From the NCBI GenBank assembly GCA_023055355.1, contig JALJCS010000001.1, forward strand, positions 96,705,381-96,769,380: DNA of 64,000 nucleotides, given 5' to 3'. Position numbers and translations under genes: made by a program. This document shows positions 36,778 through 49,743 of the stretch, piece after piece; position 1 is the stretch's first letter, and every line of letters begins with the position of its first letter. The notes under the pieces are model-generated. The model did not search any database, was not told where the DNA came from, and saw only the letters and a list, made by a program, of their open reading frames with translations. Origin of the DNA: Agelaius tricolor (lineage: Eukaryota; Chordata; Aves; Passeriformes; Icteridae).

Positions 36778-39700
36778 CTGTTTGCCCGTTCAATAAAACA
36801 GGAAAAAAATACGGTATTTAGTTTGTGGTAAAATTAAATAGATGGGATTTGGGACTGGAAAAATACCCCAAAAAAGTAATGAAAGTGAGTAATTTAATTA
36901 TTTTTTCTAACAGCTTTCTAATACCCAAGTATACTTTAATTAAGGCTGCTTAATGCAAAAACATCACATCTGAAATGAAAAGAAGGTGTGCCCAAAGATG
37001 CAGAATTTAGACCAATATAAATCTTCTATACGGTGTACCATTAAGTTTTTTAAGTTTCCAAATATTCTCAAATGCTTGACTACCTAAAAGCCTGTCATTT
37101 GTGTAGGAAGCTGGAATTCCAAATTAGAAAAGACTTTTAAGACTGTATGATGATCATTATCTTGGTATTTTGCTAATCCCATCTCTCCTAGCTATTTACA
37201 CAGAAAAATGTAATCTCAGTAAAAATGTAGGACTTTTAATTATGATAAAAGTTCTAGGGCATAAAGTCACCCTTTTCTGGAATGCAGTGAAAGAATACAA
37301 GTAAATTATTCAACTAAAACTAAGCTACACACATTTGTGTGCAATTACTGGAGTAATTTTTTATCATTTGAAAACATATCCTAAAAGCGTGTGCAGCCAG
37401 CTTCCCCTACTATTCATTTCTCTTTATCTCTGCAGTACATGTAAGGACATTATGTAACCCAACTAATGTCAACAAAAAGGACCTAAATTGAGAATGAAAA
37501 CTGGTGTATTATGAGATTTTTTTCCTTGAAAATCTAATTCAATTCAGAATTATAAATACTATAATATAGACTCATGCTTATTTTTTTGGGATGTCATTTG
37601 TTTGTAATGCAACAATTGAATGCATAATGATTTACAATACCAAAACAAACTGATTTATTGACAAATATGTTTGCATAAACTCAGCACAAGTATCGAATAT
37701 TTCCCTTTCTGAGGCATTCTTCCAGTCCATGTAATAAGGAAAAGGGTTTGATTTATGGAACATGCAAATAACAAAGGTTTTAGGGACATGAGCATTATTT
37801 GAACAGTTAGGTAGGTCTTTCAGATGTTTCAAGAGCAAATAAGTTGTTAGTAGTTAGCTTCTTTTTCTCTCCAAAGCAAGAGTTAAAGAAAATGTTAATG
37901 CATCAGTGCACTCAGTCAAAGCCCTTAATATGCTGATATCCACTACAGATATTAAAGAGCATTTGAAAGAATTAACTAGGTAATTCAGTAGGAATTTTCA
38001 GAACATGGTTCTCTCATTGAATGCCGAATGACTGTGAGCCACAGTACAACACCAACATGTAACTACCTACTTCTGTACATGCTTGGAAAGAGCCAGAGAG
38101 ACAGTATGGCACAGACCTAATGCAAACAGTTATTTCACTGCACATAATTTTAAATGGAAATGGGGGTATTTGACATAACTGTTAAGGGCATGCAATATAA
38201 AAATCAACATGAATTCAGGACAAGCTTTAATTGGATCAACCTCCCTGGTACCTGTTCATGATAAGGTAGCAGGTAACTGCTGATCTTTGTCTCTTGTTTA
38301 GCTAGTAGTGGCCAGCTGATGGCAAACATCCTGTTTTGATTCCCACTGCAGTGAAGCACCTCAGAACAAATCTAACACAGCTGTGGGGCTGTATTTTGCA
38401 GGTTTGCTGACCCTTGGACATGACCTAATCCCTGGGCTGTGCTCCTCAGTTTTATTTGCTCAGACCTCCACTAAGTGATGTCTCAGGCCAAAAGCCAATA
38501 CTAGAAGTACAAATCAGTGCAACTGTTCTTATGCTAACACACATATAAATGCTTGCAACAGCAGAAATTTAGAGGGTAAATAATAGCCACACTACATATT
38601 ATTAACTATCACTGACTGCAATCTTAAATCAGTCTGGGGAGCACGCTATTATGATAAGAAACCATTCCTAAATCAGTTCAGAGTCTGCCCTTGAACCTCA
38701 TGTCTAGGTGTTTTCCTGAGCAGAGATTGGGTGTTGAAAAGAAATTTCTCCATTCTAAAGAAATAGCACCCAATTTACAAGGAAAGAAGCAGAAATTTTG
38801 AGACACAGTGAAAAGGATAAAAATGAAAAAACCCAGAGCATAATGAAGCAGTAGCAGGAAAAACACTTTCAATGGCAATAGAGAACATTTTATAAACTTA
38901 AAGATGCCTTGCAGATCATCAAAGGAACTTCAACCACGGAAACACTTTGGAAAAAAAAAAACCAAATTAACAAAACTGCTTGGAATAAGTAGAGGGTAGA
39001 TGGTGGGAAGAGGAAAAAAAAAGGCAGGTATGGTGCAACTGCATAGAGGTATTAGAAGGGGATCGATATTTTTGAATGTCCTAGAGTGTACTGTGCAAAA
39101 GAGAAGTAAATGAAGAATTAAACTTTGTACAAAATCAGTACATATAACAAAAAATTTTAGCATGCCTGTGTCAAGGCAAGGTCAGTTTGTCAATCAAGTT
39201 ATATGGACTTGGTCAAATGATGGAACTTATAGGAGGAGAAAAGTTCTGTCCTCACTGTTTTTTTTGGTTTTGCTATATTGAAACTAACTAGACTTTCATA
39301 TCACAAATTCATATATAGAGCTGAAAGTAGTTTTCTGCTGGTATAAGCAAGTCAACAGACTGACTTTTACTGGCAAGGCAGTGTCTTAAAAACCAGTAAC
39401 TACTCTGACCATTCCAAATGACATAAATGACATTGTATAAAATTCAAGGATCAAAACTGTTTCCATCAAATCAGTGACAGAGACAAATAGAGCTCTACTG
39501 TCCATCTGTTATAACACTACCATTTTGTTAAAATGTGGTTTATTTTAGCTCTTGTTCTCAAATATAATCTAATTCATACCCTCTGAGTCAAAAGGTGAGG
39601 GGGAGTAAGTAGAATTTTCCATAGGTAAGTATATTCCTAATTTTCCACAGGTAAGTATATTCCTAATTTTGTTAAATATACAAAGGTGTATTTAGAAGTC

Positions 39701-42194
39701 TGTATTTAGAGGCATAAATTTCTAGACTTTTAAATAATACCTGCAATGCTGTCATTCCGGGAGGGGAGAAGGGAGAAAAAACAACAGGAAAACAAGTAAC
39801 ATCTTCAACATGAGTCTCTCAAATATACTGAGAAAGGGCTGTAGATTGGACTTCACAAAACCTTAGAGTGCTTCTCTTTGATGGATCAATTCTAGATCTG
39901 ACAAGTGTCTCATCTCCTCTAAGTCTCCACTAATGAAACAACCTTTTCCATATTGTCTATTACATTGTAATTTTAATTTTGTTTAGTGTTTCACTACAGT
40001 TACTTTCAGAAGATATTTCCTACCGCTTAAGGTGAACTTGTCTTACGGTATTTTAAATCTTTCGTTCTCATCTTGTCCAGCACAGAACCAAAATGCTTTC
40101 TACAGACCCTGAACTTAATTCTGTGTTCCTCAGACTAAAGACTCCTCTATCATCACATGCAACTGATGACTAACTTCATGTTCAAGTGTAAGCAGATCCC
40201 ACATTCAACAGAGGAGAATTAAATCATCTAAAATTTATGTTCCCCAAAACAAAAATATTAATTTGGTGGGGTTTATATATTAAATATAACATGCTCCTCC
40301 AAAATTTGGGCTGCATAAGAAAATCTTCTATGTCACAAGAAAGGAAAAAAAATCCTCTGCCAAAGCCACACACACCTTATTATTTTCAATGAAATTATCA
40401 AGAAAAAATTGAATATCAATCTCCTTAACAAGAACTTTTCTGCTCTATGAAGGATACCAAGTCAAAACCTCCTATTTACGACTGCTAAAAGCTAAGAAAA
40501 ACTTTCACAGTGATGGGCAATTTTTTTCTGGATCAGACCCACTGATGATTAGGCAAAACCACATGTTTAGTAGCAACAGAGGCCACTAATACAGACTAAA
40601 CACTTTCCTTTATATATATCCTTCTGCTCACGCAAAATAATGCAGATTCTGCACAGTGCCCTGTGGACAGAGGTGGACATGAATTCCAAAGGCATAGTAG
40701 AACTACTTCACATCAGGACAGATGTAGTTTTGAGTATAAAATTTTTACTAGACAGTTTATAATTACCAGTTAATGTTTCATTGAATATTCAACTTGATGG
40801 GCGGCATCTTGAAGTAAGTACAGAACACACTGCTCACATTTATATGCAATTACATTAAGTAACTGCTTTTAGATGAAGGCAGCTGTATGCATGTAGACAC
40901 TTAGTAATTAATGTGATGCTACAATATTTTTAATAATATCTAGAAAAATATCTGTATTTCATTCTGATTGACTCTGTATGTTTTTAATTGTTTTTTTAAC
41001 AACCACGTTCATATTTTCCGTAATGTCTTGAGCTCAGACTTAAAAAGGAATAAACTACTGTAGATCCATCAGGGACACCTCAGGAGAACATTAGTCCCTT
41101 CTCTGCAACATGAGCATAACTTTAGAAAAAGCACAGTTCCAACCAAGGAGCAGCAGGAAGTAGGGAGAAAGGAAAGGGAAATTTTAAACAAAAAACTCAG
41201 GTGAAACCCTATCTTAAAGAGGAAAGTGCCTTCTTAGTGCCTTTTTGATGCATCCTGCCCCACAATAAAGAAAATAACATAACTGTTACAAACACCACAC
41301 TGTGTATTGACTAAAAAAGCACTATTAACTTCCATACTAGTTAAACATGTACTGGACAGACTAAAATATAATTCTGTCCTATTCCCATGCAAAGGGACCC
41401 TATTATTGCCCTTAGTGAGCCTAAAATCTCACTCTGAAGTGGTATAATTCTTAACCAAAAACATGGATAGTGATGAAAAGTTCTCTTGTGGAATCACCTT
41501 TTTAACACCACTTGTATTTGATTCACCTAAAATTTTGAATCAAGCTATTGTAATTGTGAAAGTACAGAAAGCATCCATAACATGCCTGCACAATGTATAT
41601 GACAAAATAATATTTAATTTAAATAGCAAACACGTCTTAAGACTCATGTGAACCTTAATATAATATCAAAGCAAAAAAAACCTTAATGCAGTTATCCACC
41701 TTGCAAAAGCAGATGCACCAGGTTAAAGAAAGCAATGATGTTATGCTGTTCTGTAAGAAATATATCAGTATTGATGCAGTTCTGGTTTGAAATGTGAAAG
41801 TTTTGTTGTATTTTCTAATTTAGGCCACCGCTTTATTAGCAGTCCACAGAACAAGCAAAAACAGATGTAATGCTTTTTAGCAAATGATGATGAAGAATCA
41901 CAACCAAGTGGTAGTTTCAAAATACTTAACACTGCAATGCTATTATCAGCATACTGAGGACTTTTGTAAACAATGAACATCAGCTTGAGCTAAAACAAAG
42001 GAAGTAGCCGGAAGCGGTCATAAACTCCAACACACAATTTACATGACATACATGAATACAGGAGCAAAAATGTCTACAAATACCAAAGCAGACAAGAAAT
42101 GTACAAGAATGTGGAATAGTCATATGAAGAAAAACAAAACTTATAAAGATCACCAGCACAGATGACAAGAAATTCATAAGTTTTTATTTTATAC
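36778..42194. other. RIMS1 intron, about 5.4 kb
   Basis: It contains a 26-bp tandem duplication carrying two consensus plus-strand splice donors (39613-39664). No coding segment in RIMS1 phase was found. Reading frames are short and random. Confidence 0.78.
39613..39664 (+). repeat. 26-bp tandem duplication containing two consensus 5' splice sites
   Basis: Copies 39613-39638 and 39639-39664 are identical except for one position (CATAG versus CACAG). Each contains AG|GTAAGTAT, an almost perfect U1-complementary donor, on the strand opposite to RIMS1. A partial third AATTTT follows. Confidence 0.95.
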
Positions 42195-42284
42195 CTTTCT
42201 CGTTCTGGTGAATGCAAACTAGTATCTGGTCTCAAGCAGTTGGTACTAGCACTCCTAGCCCTGTCAAGGGAGGGCTGCAGTTCA
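42195..42284 (-). CDS. RIMS1: RIMS1 exon (window exon 12): SELQP linker cassette
   Basis: The exon is 90 nt, phase 2 at both ends, and reads (S)ELQPSLDRARSASTNCLRPD then TSLHSPERE(R). This is almost identical to mammalian RIM1, which has Phe instead of Ser after ELQP. The acceptor GGCACTAG was chosen because its first base T completes AGT (Ser) with the upstream exon, giving the known VSELQP junction. A tract TTCTTTTTCTTTCTCTTCTACC lies about 25 nt upstream of it. The donor GAAAG|GTATAA is modest. RARSAS is a basic-directed kinase type context; its use is not shown. Confidence 0.94.
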
Positions 42285-42747
42285 CTAGTGCCAGTGCATT
42301 GCATCCAATGGTAGAAGAGAAAGAAAAAGAAAACAAAGAAAGGAATACAATGTTAGATATTAACTCATAAAATAATGCTCTCTTTACAGAAAATGTAGAA
42401 TCACAATGATTTAATTAAGGAAAACGTAAAAGGGTTGACTGGATGATTGTGTCAAGATTTGTTCAGAAAATAAAAGCAAACAAAAGGCTGCGAGAAATTT
42501 TTTGCAAATATCATTGAAATGTTTAAAACTGAATGAGACAGAACAGCATCCACTTGTAAGAAAAGTGGAATGAGAAATATCAAACAATAAAGTTATATCC
42601 TTATTAACAGCAATAAGTTTTAAGCCAACACAAAATAATGTGATCCGCTATATGTCATGTGAAATCCCTTTACAGTGAAGCTCAGTTATTCTGCCAAATC
42701 CATATTAGATACCAAACAAGTGGGGGGATTAATCCTCAGTGTCTTAC
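42285..42747. other. RIMS1 intron, 463 nt
   Basis: A short AT-rich intron with no internal feature seen beyond the acceptor pyrimidine tract next to 42284. Confidence 0.8.
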
Positions 42748-42861
42748 CTAACCAGTAGATCATCTCCAAATTTCGATATTCGTAAATTAAGGCAATCATG
42801 AAGGAGTGAAATATCCTGTCTAATCACGGGTTTGGTCTTAGCACATGCAGGAAGAGTTGAG
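42748..42861 (-). CDS. RIMS1: RIMS1 exon (window exon 11): divergent linker cassette
   Basis: The exon has 114 nt, phase 2 at both ends, and encodes (S)STLPACAKTKPVIRQDISLL then HDCLNLRISKFGDDLLV. The mammalian RIM1 counterpart, SILPAHTKTKSVTRQDISLH then HECFNSTVLRFTDEILV, has the same length. The second half here is clearly less conserved than the neighbouring exons. Its acceptor, AATTTTAATTTACCAAG, lacks a good pyrimidine tract and ends in AAG rather than CAG. The donor GTTAG|GTAAGA is good. Weak acceptor, symmetric phase and faster divergence together suggest an alternatively used cassette. The assignment itself is firm because both junctions restore the known peptide (NLY-S-STLPA and LLV-S-ELQP). 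Confidence 0.88.
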
Positions 42862-43200
42862 CTTGGTAAATTAAAATTATTTAAACAAAATGAAAATAAA
42901 TTTAACATGTAACAGAAATCTCATACATAAACAAAAGAATGTAATAGAGAAAAAACATGCAACATATAATTTTAACAGTGAAGACAAGTCCAACTATTAC
43001 AAAGTAGTTTGGTTTAGGTTTTTTTTGTAACATAGGTGTTAATTTAAATAACTAAATGAAGTTTTTTTAGGATTTTATCCCTTATCTCTTAATCACAAAA
43101 ATGCAGGAAACATTTTGTTATTTTTTCTTTAACAAGGGAAGTCTATTTATTTTTTTAAAGAGAAGCTAACTACTTAAAGGGGACTCTAAACACTTCTTAC
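42862..43200. other. RIMS1 intron, 339 nt
   Basis: Short intron between two cassettes, A-rich on the plus strand. Nothing else was seen. Confidence 0.8.
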
Positions 43201-43278
43201 CTGTATAGGTTCCAATGAGTACCATTTTCTAGTAAAGGCATCTTGGGTGGTAATGTTTTATAGTGCCTAACAGGACTT
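43201..43278 (-). CDS. RIMS1: RIMS1 exon (window exon 10): HYKTLPPKMPLL linker cassette
   Basis: The exon has 78 nt, phase 2 at both ends, and reads (R)SPVRHYKTLPPKMPLLENGT then HWNLY(S). Mammalian RIM1 has HLVRHYKTLPPKMPLLQSSS then HWNIYS, so the LPPKMPLL core is invariant. That core resembles a proline-rich ligand, but no partner can be assigned from sequence. Acceptor CACATTTCAG and donor TACAG|GTAAGA are both strong. It lies only 339 nt upstream of the next cassette, the tightest spacing among the alternative exons. Confidence 0.95.
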
Positions 43279-46200
43279 CTGAAATGTGGTGGGTCAGAAA
43301 AGAACAAAGGACAACAGAAAAAAATGCCAGAAATAAAAAGACAGGTAAAGGCAAGCCAAGAGTGACCAGAACATGAAATAAATGCATAATATTCTATTAT
43401 ATTGTATAGCTGTAGGAGTAGATATCTCATCTATGTTTTTCTGAAGTACTGTGACAGCTATCTGGGGGGAAAAATTTTGTATTAACCCTTTTCTTAATAA
43501 AGTGCAAGAACTTATGTCAATGCTAGTACAGCTCAGATGTTTTCTTGAAATGGAAGTAGTATATATTCCATGTTTAGATACTTTAAATTAAAATATGCAG
43601 ACTGTATTAAGTTTATATTAAATTACTTTTTATTTCTCTTAGTGATGCCTTACTTAGACCTGCAGAAATTTTTACCTCTTCAGTAGTTAAGCATGAAAGT
43701 CTCACTAAAACAGGGATATATAGTATCAAAAATTTAATTACAGATTAGCAGCTGAATTTTTTGAATGTGGAAGTCTTCTTAAAGTGGCGTATCAGCTTCA
43801 AAATTTACCAGTAATTAAATGTTATTAATTATAAGATAATTCAAAAATTTAGGAGAAGTACTGCATCAGCCAACACAGCAGCACTGTGTCACTTGACAAC
43901 TGTCTAATATCATCATAGATTTTAGAGAAGGAAATGTTTATCAGCCAGCTCTTCCCATTGAGCAAGAGAGAAATTTAAAGGCAGACAGTGGCTGCTGAAT
44001 GAGAATTATGGCCATTTAATGGCTAAGGGTTAGTAACAACATTCTAACAATTTTCCATATACCCTACTAGGGCACAACTATCTACTAGGAGAAGAACCAG
44101 CAGGCTTGAGGATTTTGCAGCAGTCTGTCCTGACAAGACATTTCATTCCTGTTAAGCCTTGGGCCAAAGCACAGCAGATCAACATTAGAAACCTTGCTGT
44201 GTCACAGACAGATGAATCAACTCTCTGCCTGGAAACATCAGTGTTTGTAAAACCCTAAAGGATTTAAGGAGCTTTAACTCTTCTTGTATGGGTATAGTGG
44301 TCACCCCTGGTGAATTCTCTATCAGAGGTCACTGTAACATTGCACAGGAGGAAAAAAGGAATGGCTGCCATCAGGCCAATCCTGGCACATGGGCAGATGT
44401 TACCAATAAAAGTAGGGGTGATCTAAAACATGGAATGTGGCAACTCATGATCTATAGCATAGGTACACAGTTTTCCACCATTTCTAGTAGTTAATAATTG
44501 CATACAGAGCAACAGGATGGATAGCTAGGACTAGTATTCCAAACTGGTATTCCATTAAACTCACCATATATCTTAACTCTGTAGCTTGGACTACCTAATT
44601 TCTTTCATTTAACATGAAGCCATTAACATTTCTTTCCCATTTTAAGCTGAAGCTGTCTCAAGGCTAATTAAACCATTGTTCAGCAAGCTGCCTAGAAAAC
44701 AAGGATAAAGCCTTATAAAATTTCTAAAATGAATAAATGTCAGGTCACTAGAAATAAGAAAGGACAGAAGATGGCATAGAACAAATTTTTGCTGAAACTG
44801 TTTTCAAAACTATTCTTTCAAGAATGTATATTGGCAGTTTAGTTGGAATTGGGGTGTATAAGCCTCAGAGTTAAATTTAGAAGAATTAATCTATTGTCAT
44901 CTATCACTTTTCTATTCATCTTCGATACATTATTTTAAGCATCATCCTCGTTTACAGTATACCACTACTATTACTTTTAAAGGGTGATTTTTGGTGTTTT
45001 TTGATCACAAAAATACTGTAGCAATAAATGGAATAAAGAAAAAAGAAAGGAAGTGCTGTAGGCTCTGAATTCAGTGTAGCTATTACCTAACTCTATTGCT
45101 GTCCTTACAAAAAGGACACAACTTAGAAAAAATTGTGCAGAACTTTTTGCTGTGACCAGACTGGTTTGGTAGATTTGTAAAGCTATTGGAAAGCTAATGG
45201 CTGGGCAAAGACATAAAATAACAAGAAGTTAAATAAATTAATAAATTCTAAAATTAAAATCTTGATGAAAAAGTCTTTTTAGCCGAAGTACAAGAATGAG
45301 AATATTTCTACTGATAACAAAAACTTAATTTAACAGCTTCCCTGATGCAGATTTTTTTGAAAGCTTACATATTTATTTACTATTTTTTATACTACTTGGC
45401 TTTATAACAAAACCGTATCACAGCATCTTCAATACTGCTTCAAATTTGATAATGAGAATTAAAGCAATCCAAGACATTTAAAAAATAAACAGTACTTTGT
45501 AAGAGAAAATCCTAAACCAAATAAAAGAATAATAGCACTAGACAACATAGTTTAACATTTGGTGATTTTAAACATTTAGCACTGGCACAAAACTCTCATC
45601 AACACCCAGATCCTGAGGGGACAAAGGATAAATAACCACCTGGTAGACTTAGTTAAATGGTTAACTACTTTAACTTCAACCTACATTTTTATTTATGGTA
45701 AATGAAAGATGTTCTACACAATGTCATGGGTTTTTAACACAGTTGACAGACATGGTGGTAAAAAAGGTGGGGGAGCAGACTTTGATTTTTTAGATAAAGA
45801 TATTTCAGTCCTGTTTAGTTTCACAACTCTGGAAAGTGGTAAGACAGGGAGCTCCTGGCTTTGAAACAAGAGATTAAAGAAGACTGAAGATGGGCCCAAA
45901 CTACAAAGTTTACATGTGGATCCAATTTATAGAACAATTTTTAGATGCAAAAACAAGTGATACAAAACCCCTCAAATCTAGGACTTCCAGTAAGCCCTTG
46001 TACAACGGGATTTATTCCTCTGCAGGTGACTAAATCAGCATGAGATCAGGTGTCACAACAAGCAAAGATTGTTTAATTGTGCATGGCTGTTATATAAACA
46101 TAAAAATGCAAATAAAAAAAAAACAAAACCAACTGAAAAACCAATGTTTGAAATTATTACAATGCTCATACATTGGGAGATCAGGACTTTTGTGACTAGA

Positions 46201-46461
46201 CAGAAAATCTACCAGAAAATACAACTGCAAAACCAAAGTTTCTTCAACTACTTTAGTCCTTACTACTGAGGTTCAAAAACAGATACACACATCTGAATCT
46301 AAATTAAAACAAACAAAAAAAGAACAACTGACATCTGGATCACAATGTACTGGGAAGTTCTTTATGTACTGGGACTAAATACACCATGGAGAAAACGTTG
46401 GGCACACAAAGTGGGCAGAACTAAGCAGGTGTGTTTGTGATTCCCACACTCCTGTATTTAC
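43279..46461. other. RIMS1 intron, about 3.2 kb
   Basis: AT-rich intron. I see no exon, repeat array or mobile element beyond short A/T runs. Confidence 0.75.
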
Positions 46462-46524
46462 CTGATGGTGTGTAGGCACTCTGCACTTCTTCCTCGCTTT
46501 GCTCTGGGCAGCATAAGAAGCTCA
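46462..46524 (-). CDS. RIMS1: RIMS1 exon (window exon 9): short basic cassette
   Basis: At 63 nt this is among the shortest placed exons, phase 2 at both ends. It reads (S)ELLMLPRAKRGRSAECLHTI(R), nearly identical to mammalian RIM1 ELLMLPRAKRGRSAECLHTT. The RAKRGRS stretch offers a basophilic-kinase style context. The acceptor is CTGTCTGTGCAG and the donor CATCAG|GTAAAT. The first base completes serine after SQYLSDQE in the upstream exon, matching the SQYLSEQDSELLM order known in RIM1 apart from a one-residue change. Confidence 0.95.
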
Positions 46525-48208
46525 CTGCACAGACAGGATGGGTGGTGAGTGAAACAGATATAGTTATGAAGCATTAGATGACATGGGTTATGCCAATGAT
46601 AAGCAAATGAAAACATCAAAAGAAATGAGAAGCATTCACCCAGATAGATAGTCTGATAAGACTGCATGTCTCAAAATATATGAGTCCAAAAATGCATGTA
46701 ATAACTCATTTTCAACAAGCTCATTTTAGTGTGGCACCTCCTTCTGTGATATTTTTCTTTTAAATTCAGAATTACTTTTTCAGAGCTCTTCATGATGAAA
46801 CAACATAAAATGGCTACAGTTTTCTAATAACCTCCTGTCTCATGAACTAATTAATGGAGAACTGCTTTAGGAAAAAAAAGAAAGATGTCTGTTGTTTGCT
46901 TTGTGTTGGGTTTTGTGGCTTCCTAAGCTACAAAATCATACAGGTAAAAGCAGTGAAGGTTTGATAATGACATAATGCAGGTTGGTTTATGGGAAGAATA
47001 ACCAGTCACCCTTTAGGGAAAATCAAAAATATATGTTCATTTGAAATATTGTGTTGGGCCAAACAGAAATTCTGATTCATAGCTCTTAAAAGGTTTTTGC
47101 AATGATAATCCTAAAGAAACAAATAAAAAAAACTAATCAGCCATCAGACTTTTTTTTTCTTATTCTCTCAAATTGAGGAAAATCAGCTATCTATTGTATT
47201 TTAATTATATTGTAAGCAAACACATACTATAGCCAGCAAGATGGTAAAATTAATGCATATTTATGCCTATGGTAAATATGACTATGATATGAAATATTCC
47301 TTGAATAAGCCTGTAGTTTTATGCACTTCAACACAATCAGAAAGAGCAAGCTCCAAAACTCCTATCATTGTAAATATGAAATTAAAGGTAAGCTTCATGG
47401 AAACATGCTAATTTTAAAAGAAGCAGGGAATCCCATGAAGTACTACGGCAAAAAAAAAAAAAAAAGAGAGAGAAAATATTACAAGACAGATAAAGTAGCA
47501 GTTGTTCAACGTGTTTCACACTTCATGTCATTATAAAATGATGCATTTCATTGATACACTACAGGCATTATTTACCTAAAATTCTAAACAGGGCAGACTG
47601 AAATAATGGCTTGTGACTCATGTAAGATTTAATTACATCTGGAGCTGCTAGCTTGATGCAACAATATAAACTAGGGTTGAATTTTTAAATTTTCTTTCTA
47701 AGCCAAATTTCTATTCATAAACTCAGACAGAATTTATATGCATCTTTCCAGATTAAAAACTATGGATTTTAGGAAAAAAAGTTACTATTTTATTTAGAGT
47801 TGCAAAGTAGATGCACAGTCCACATTAAATCATAGGGTACTTTGTTAATATTTACCTTTCCTAAGCCAAAGAGTATCTATTGTAATTGGCCCAAAGCAAA
47901 CACTGATAAAAAAGTCATCCTGAAAAGTGATATAAAATAACAAATTCACCATGAAATTTTCTAGTTAAAAAAAAAAAAAAGTAAAAGAATCCATCAAGAA
48001 GATTACCAATATTGTGAGAATATGCAGTTCTCTGATAAATTAAGTCTGTTTTGGGAGACATTTAAAATAGAGATTACTATTCTTAAACAAATGTTTTCTA
48101 CACTCATAATTAAGAGATTTTACTTAGGAATAAAAGAAACACAAAAAAAAAGTGTCATGCTTTTGAAAATTGAATAATGGTTTCCTAATAAAAGGCTTTT
48201 CCTAAAAG

Positions 48209-48263
48209 TTTATATATATTCATATATATATATATGTATGTATATATGTATATAAATATATAT
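48209..48263. repeat. (TA)n/(TATG)n microsatellite
   Basis: An alternating TATATA tract with TATG and TATA variants runs over about 55 bp. The apparent Ile-Tyr-rich frame on the minus strand is a by-product of it. Confidence 0.92.
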
Positions 48264-49592
48264 AACACTGCTGAAGTGGACAAATAAGTTCCACTGGAAA
48301 CTTATTGCAACAGATGCTTCTGTAACAGAGTGGTAGTACCTATTTTTACAAAGACCTATATTATGATTTAATATTGATTTTGAACCATTAACAGATAATT
48401 GAGAAAATTTTTGGAACGAATCAGCAGCTGTAATCTCTGGCATGCAATTATTGGGTATTTCCTCAGCTTTCAAGTCAAGTTTACATTAGATATCTATGTG
48501 AATGTACTTGTTTAGGTGAAGGGTTTAGTATGCACAACACATAATATCTACACTACTCTTGATACTGATCCATAATATTTAATGATGTTGGGTTTTTTAA
48601 TTCTTGGATGTGACAGAGGATCTTTCTTAACAAAACCTGGTTCGAATCTTTCATATGATGCTATTCTTTTGTACTGAAAGCTGGCAAAACCAGCCAGAAC
48701 TAAACAGACTTCACAACTGATGAAATCTGGAGGAAAAGATGAAAAGGAAAATGGGGAAAAGGAGACCACTGCATACAAGATTATTATTCAAGAACACAAG
48801 TACATGGACCCATCTTTAAATCCTGCAAATAAGCCACGTACATCCTTCATGTCTGACTTTTAAACTTCCAAAAAAGTTTTGTGAACACTGAAAAGAATTG
48901 AAGACTCTAAACAAATCCAGAAGCCCATTGCTCATCCCCAAGAAAGGCTCAGGGTAAACCCAGCTCCTCTCCAGCCATAATCCATGGATATATCACCAGT
49001 TATGTCCAGGTTTGAGGCTTTACTAAAAGAGAAATTTCTAGACAGCTGTCTATATTTATACTGACAAAAGCTACTTTTTAAAGCCTTTTTCTCTTCCAAT
49101 CTGATTAATAACAAATCAATGCAATCTCTTCAGAAGTCTTTTGAATATATCACTGCCCCCCCCAAAAAAAAACCAGAAAAAAACTGCAACAAGTGGACAT
49201 TACTTGAATTAGCCTAACTATAAATCTGACTACTATACTTAAAAACAATTTTAATTCACCTCTGAAAGAAAATTCAGTGCAAAAATCCAACTTAGTCAAT
49301 TCTGTACACACTTCTTGCCTATTTGAATTTTTAAATGTACCATATTACTCAATAGTTCCCACACCTATGTTACCATACTACAAAGGTAAAACAGGCAAGA
49401 TCATATACAAAACTGAACTAGCTGAACTGCAAGAGTCATCTGTTATTCAGTCTTTGTATTGCTTCAAATCTGGCCAAAGATTTCCAGAGATTTTTATGGT
49501 TTAATGTTTACGTCTTTTCATGTCACTATGAAATGTATGTTCCATATGGAAATTACTGGATTATAGGGAAAGATTCTGTTACACTTAGTTCT

Positions 49593-49743
49593 AAAAGTAG
49601 TTACTTACTGCCAAGAAAAAAAAAATCAAAGACATTACTATGACATTTGATCCTATCTGAATGGTAAGTTTGCTACTAAAGTCTAGCTATACGATATTTT
49701 AAAGTAAACAACATCCCATAAAGATTGATAATCTGACTGTCAT
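49593..49743. repeat. Direct repeat, copy 1 (partner at 51589-51720)
   Basis: It begins AAAAGTAGTTACTTACTGCC and ends GATTGATAATCTGACTGTCA. Relative to the partner copy it carries an extra 23 bp bounded by AAAGT on both sides, so the partner most simply lost it by recombination between the two AAAGT sequences. Remaining identity is about 90% or more by eye. Confidence 0.93.

Noticed and set aside
39735..39775. Strong pyrimidine tract TTCTCCCTTCTCCCCTCCC followed by two AGs and a GTATTA donor in RIMS1 sense.
   Set aside because: The only exon it could define is about 8 nt and not frame-neutral. It is more likely a decoy or simple polypyrimidine sequence.
47856..47902. Open 47-nt segment between TTTTTTATCAG and GTAAATATT in RIMS1 sense, resembling a cassette exon.
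   Set aside because: It is 47 nt long and would shift the frame between two phase-2 exons. No RIM-like peptide is encoded.
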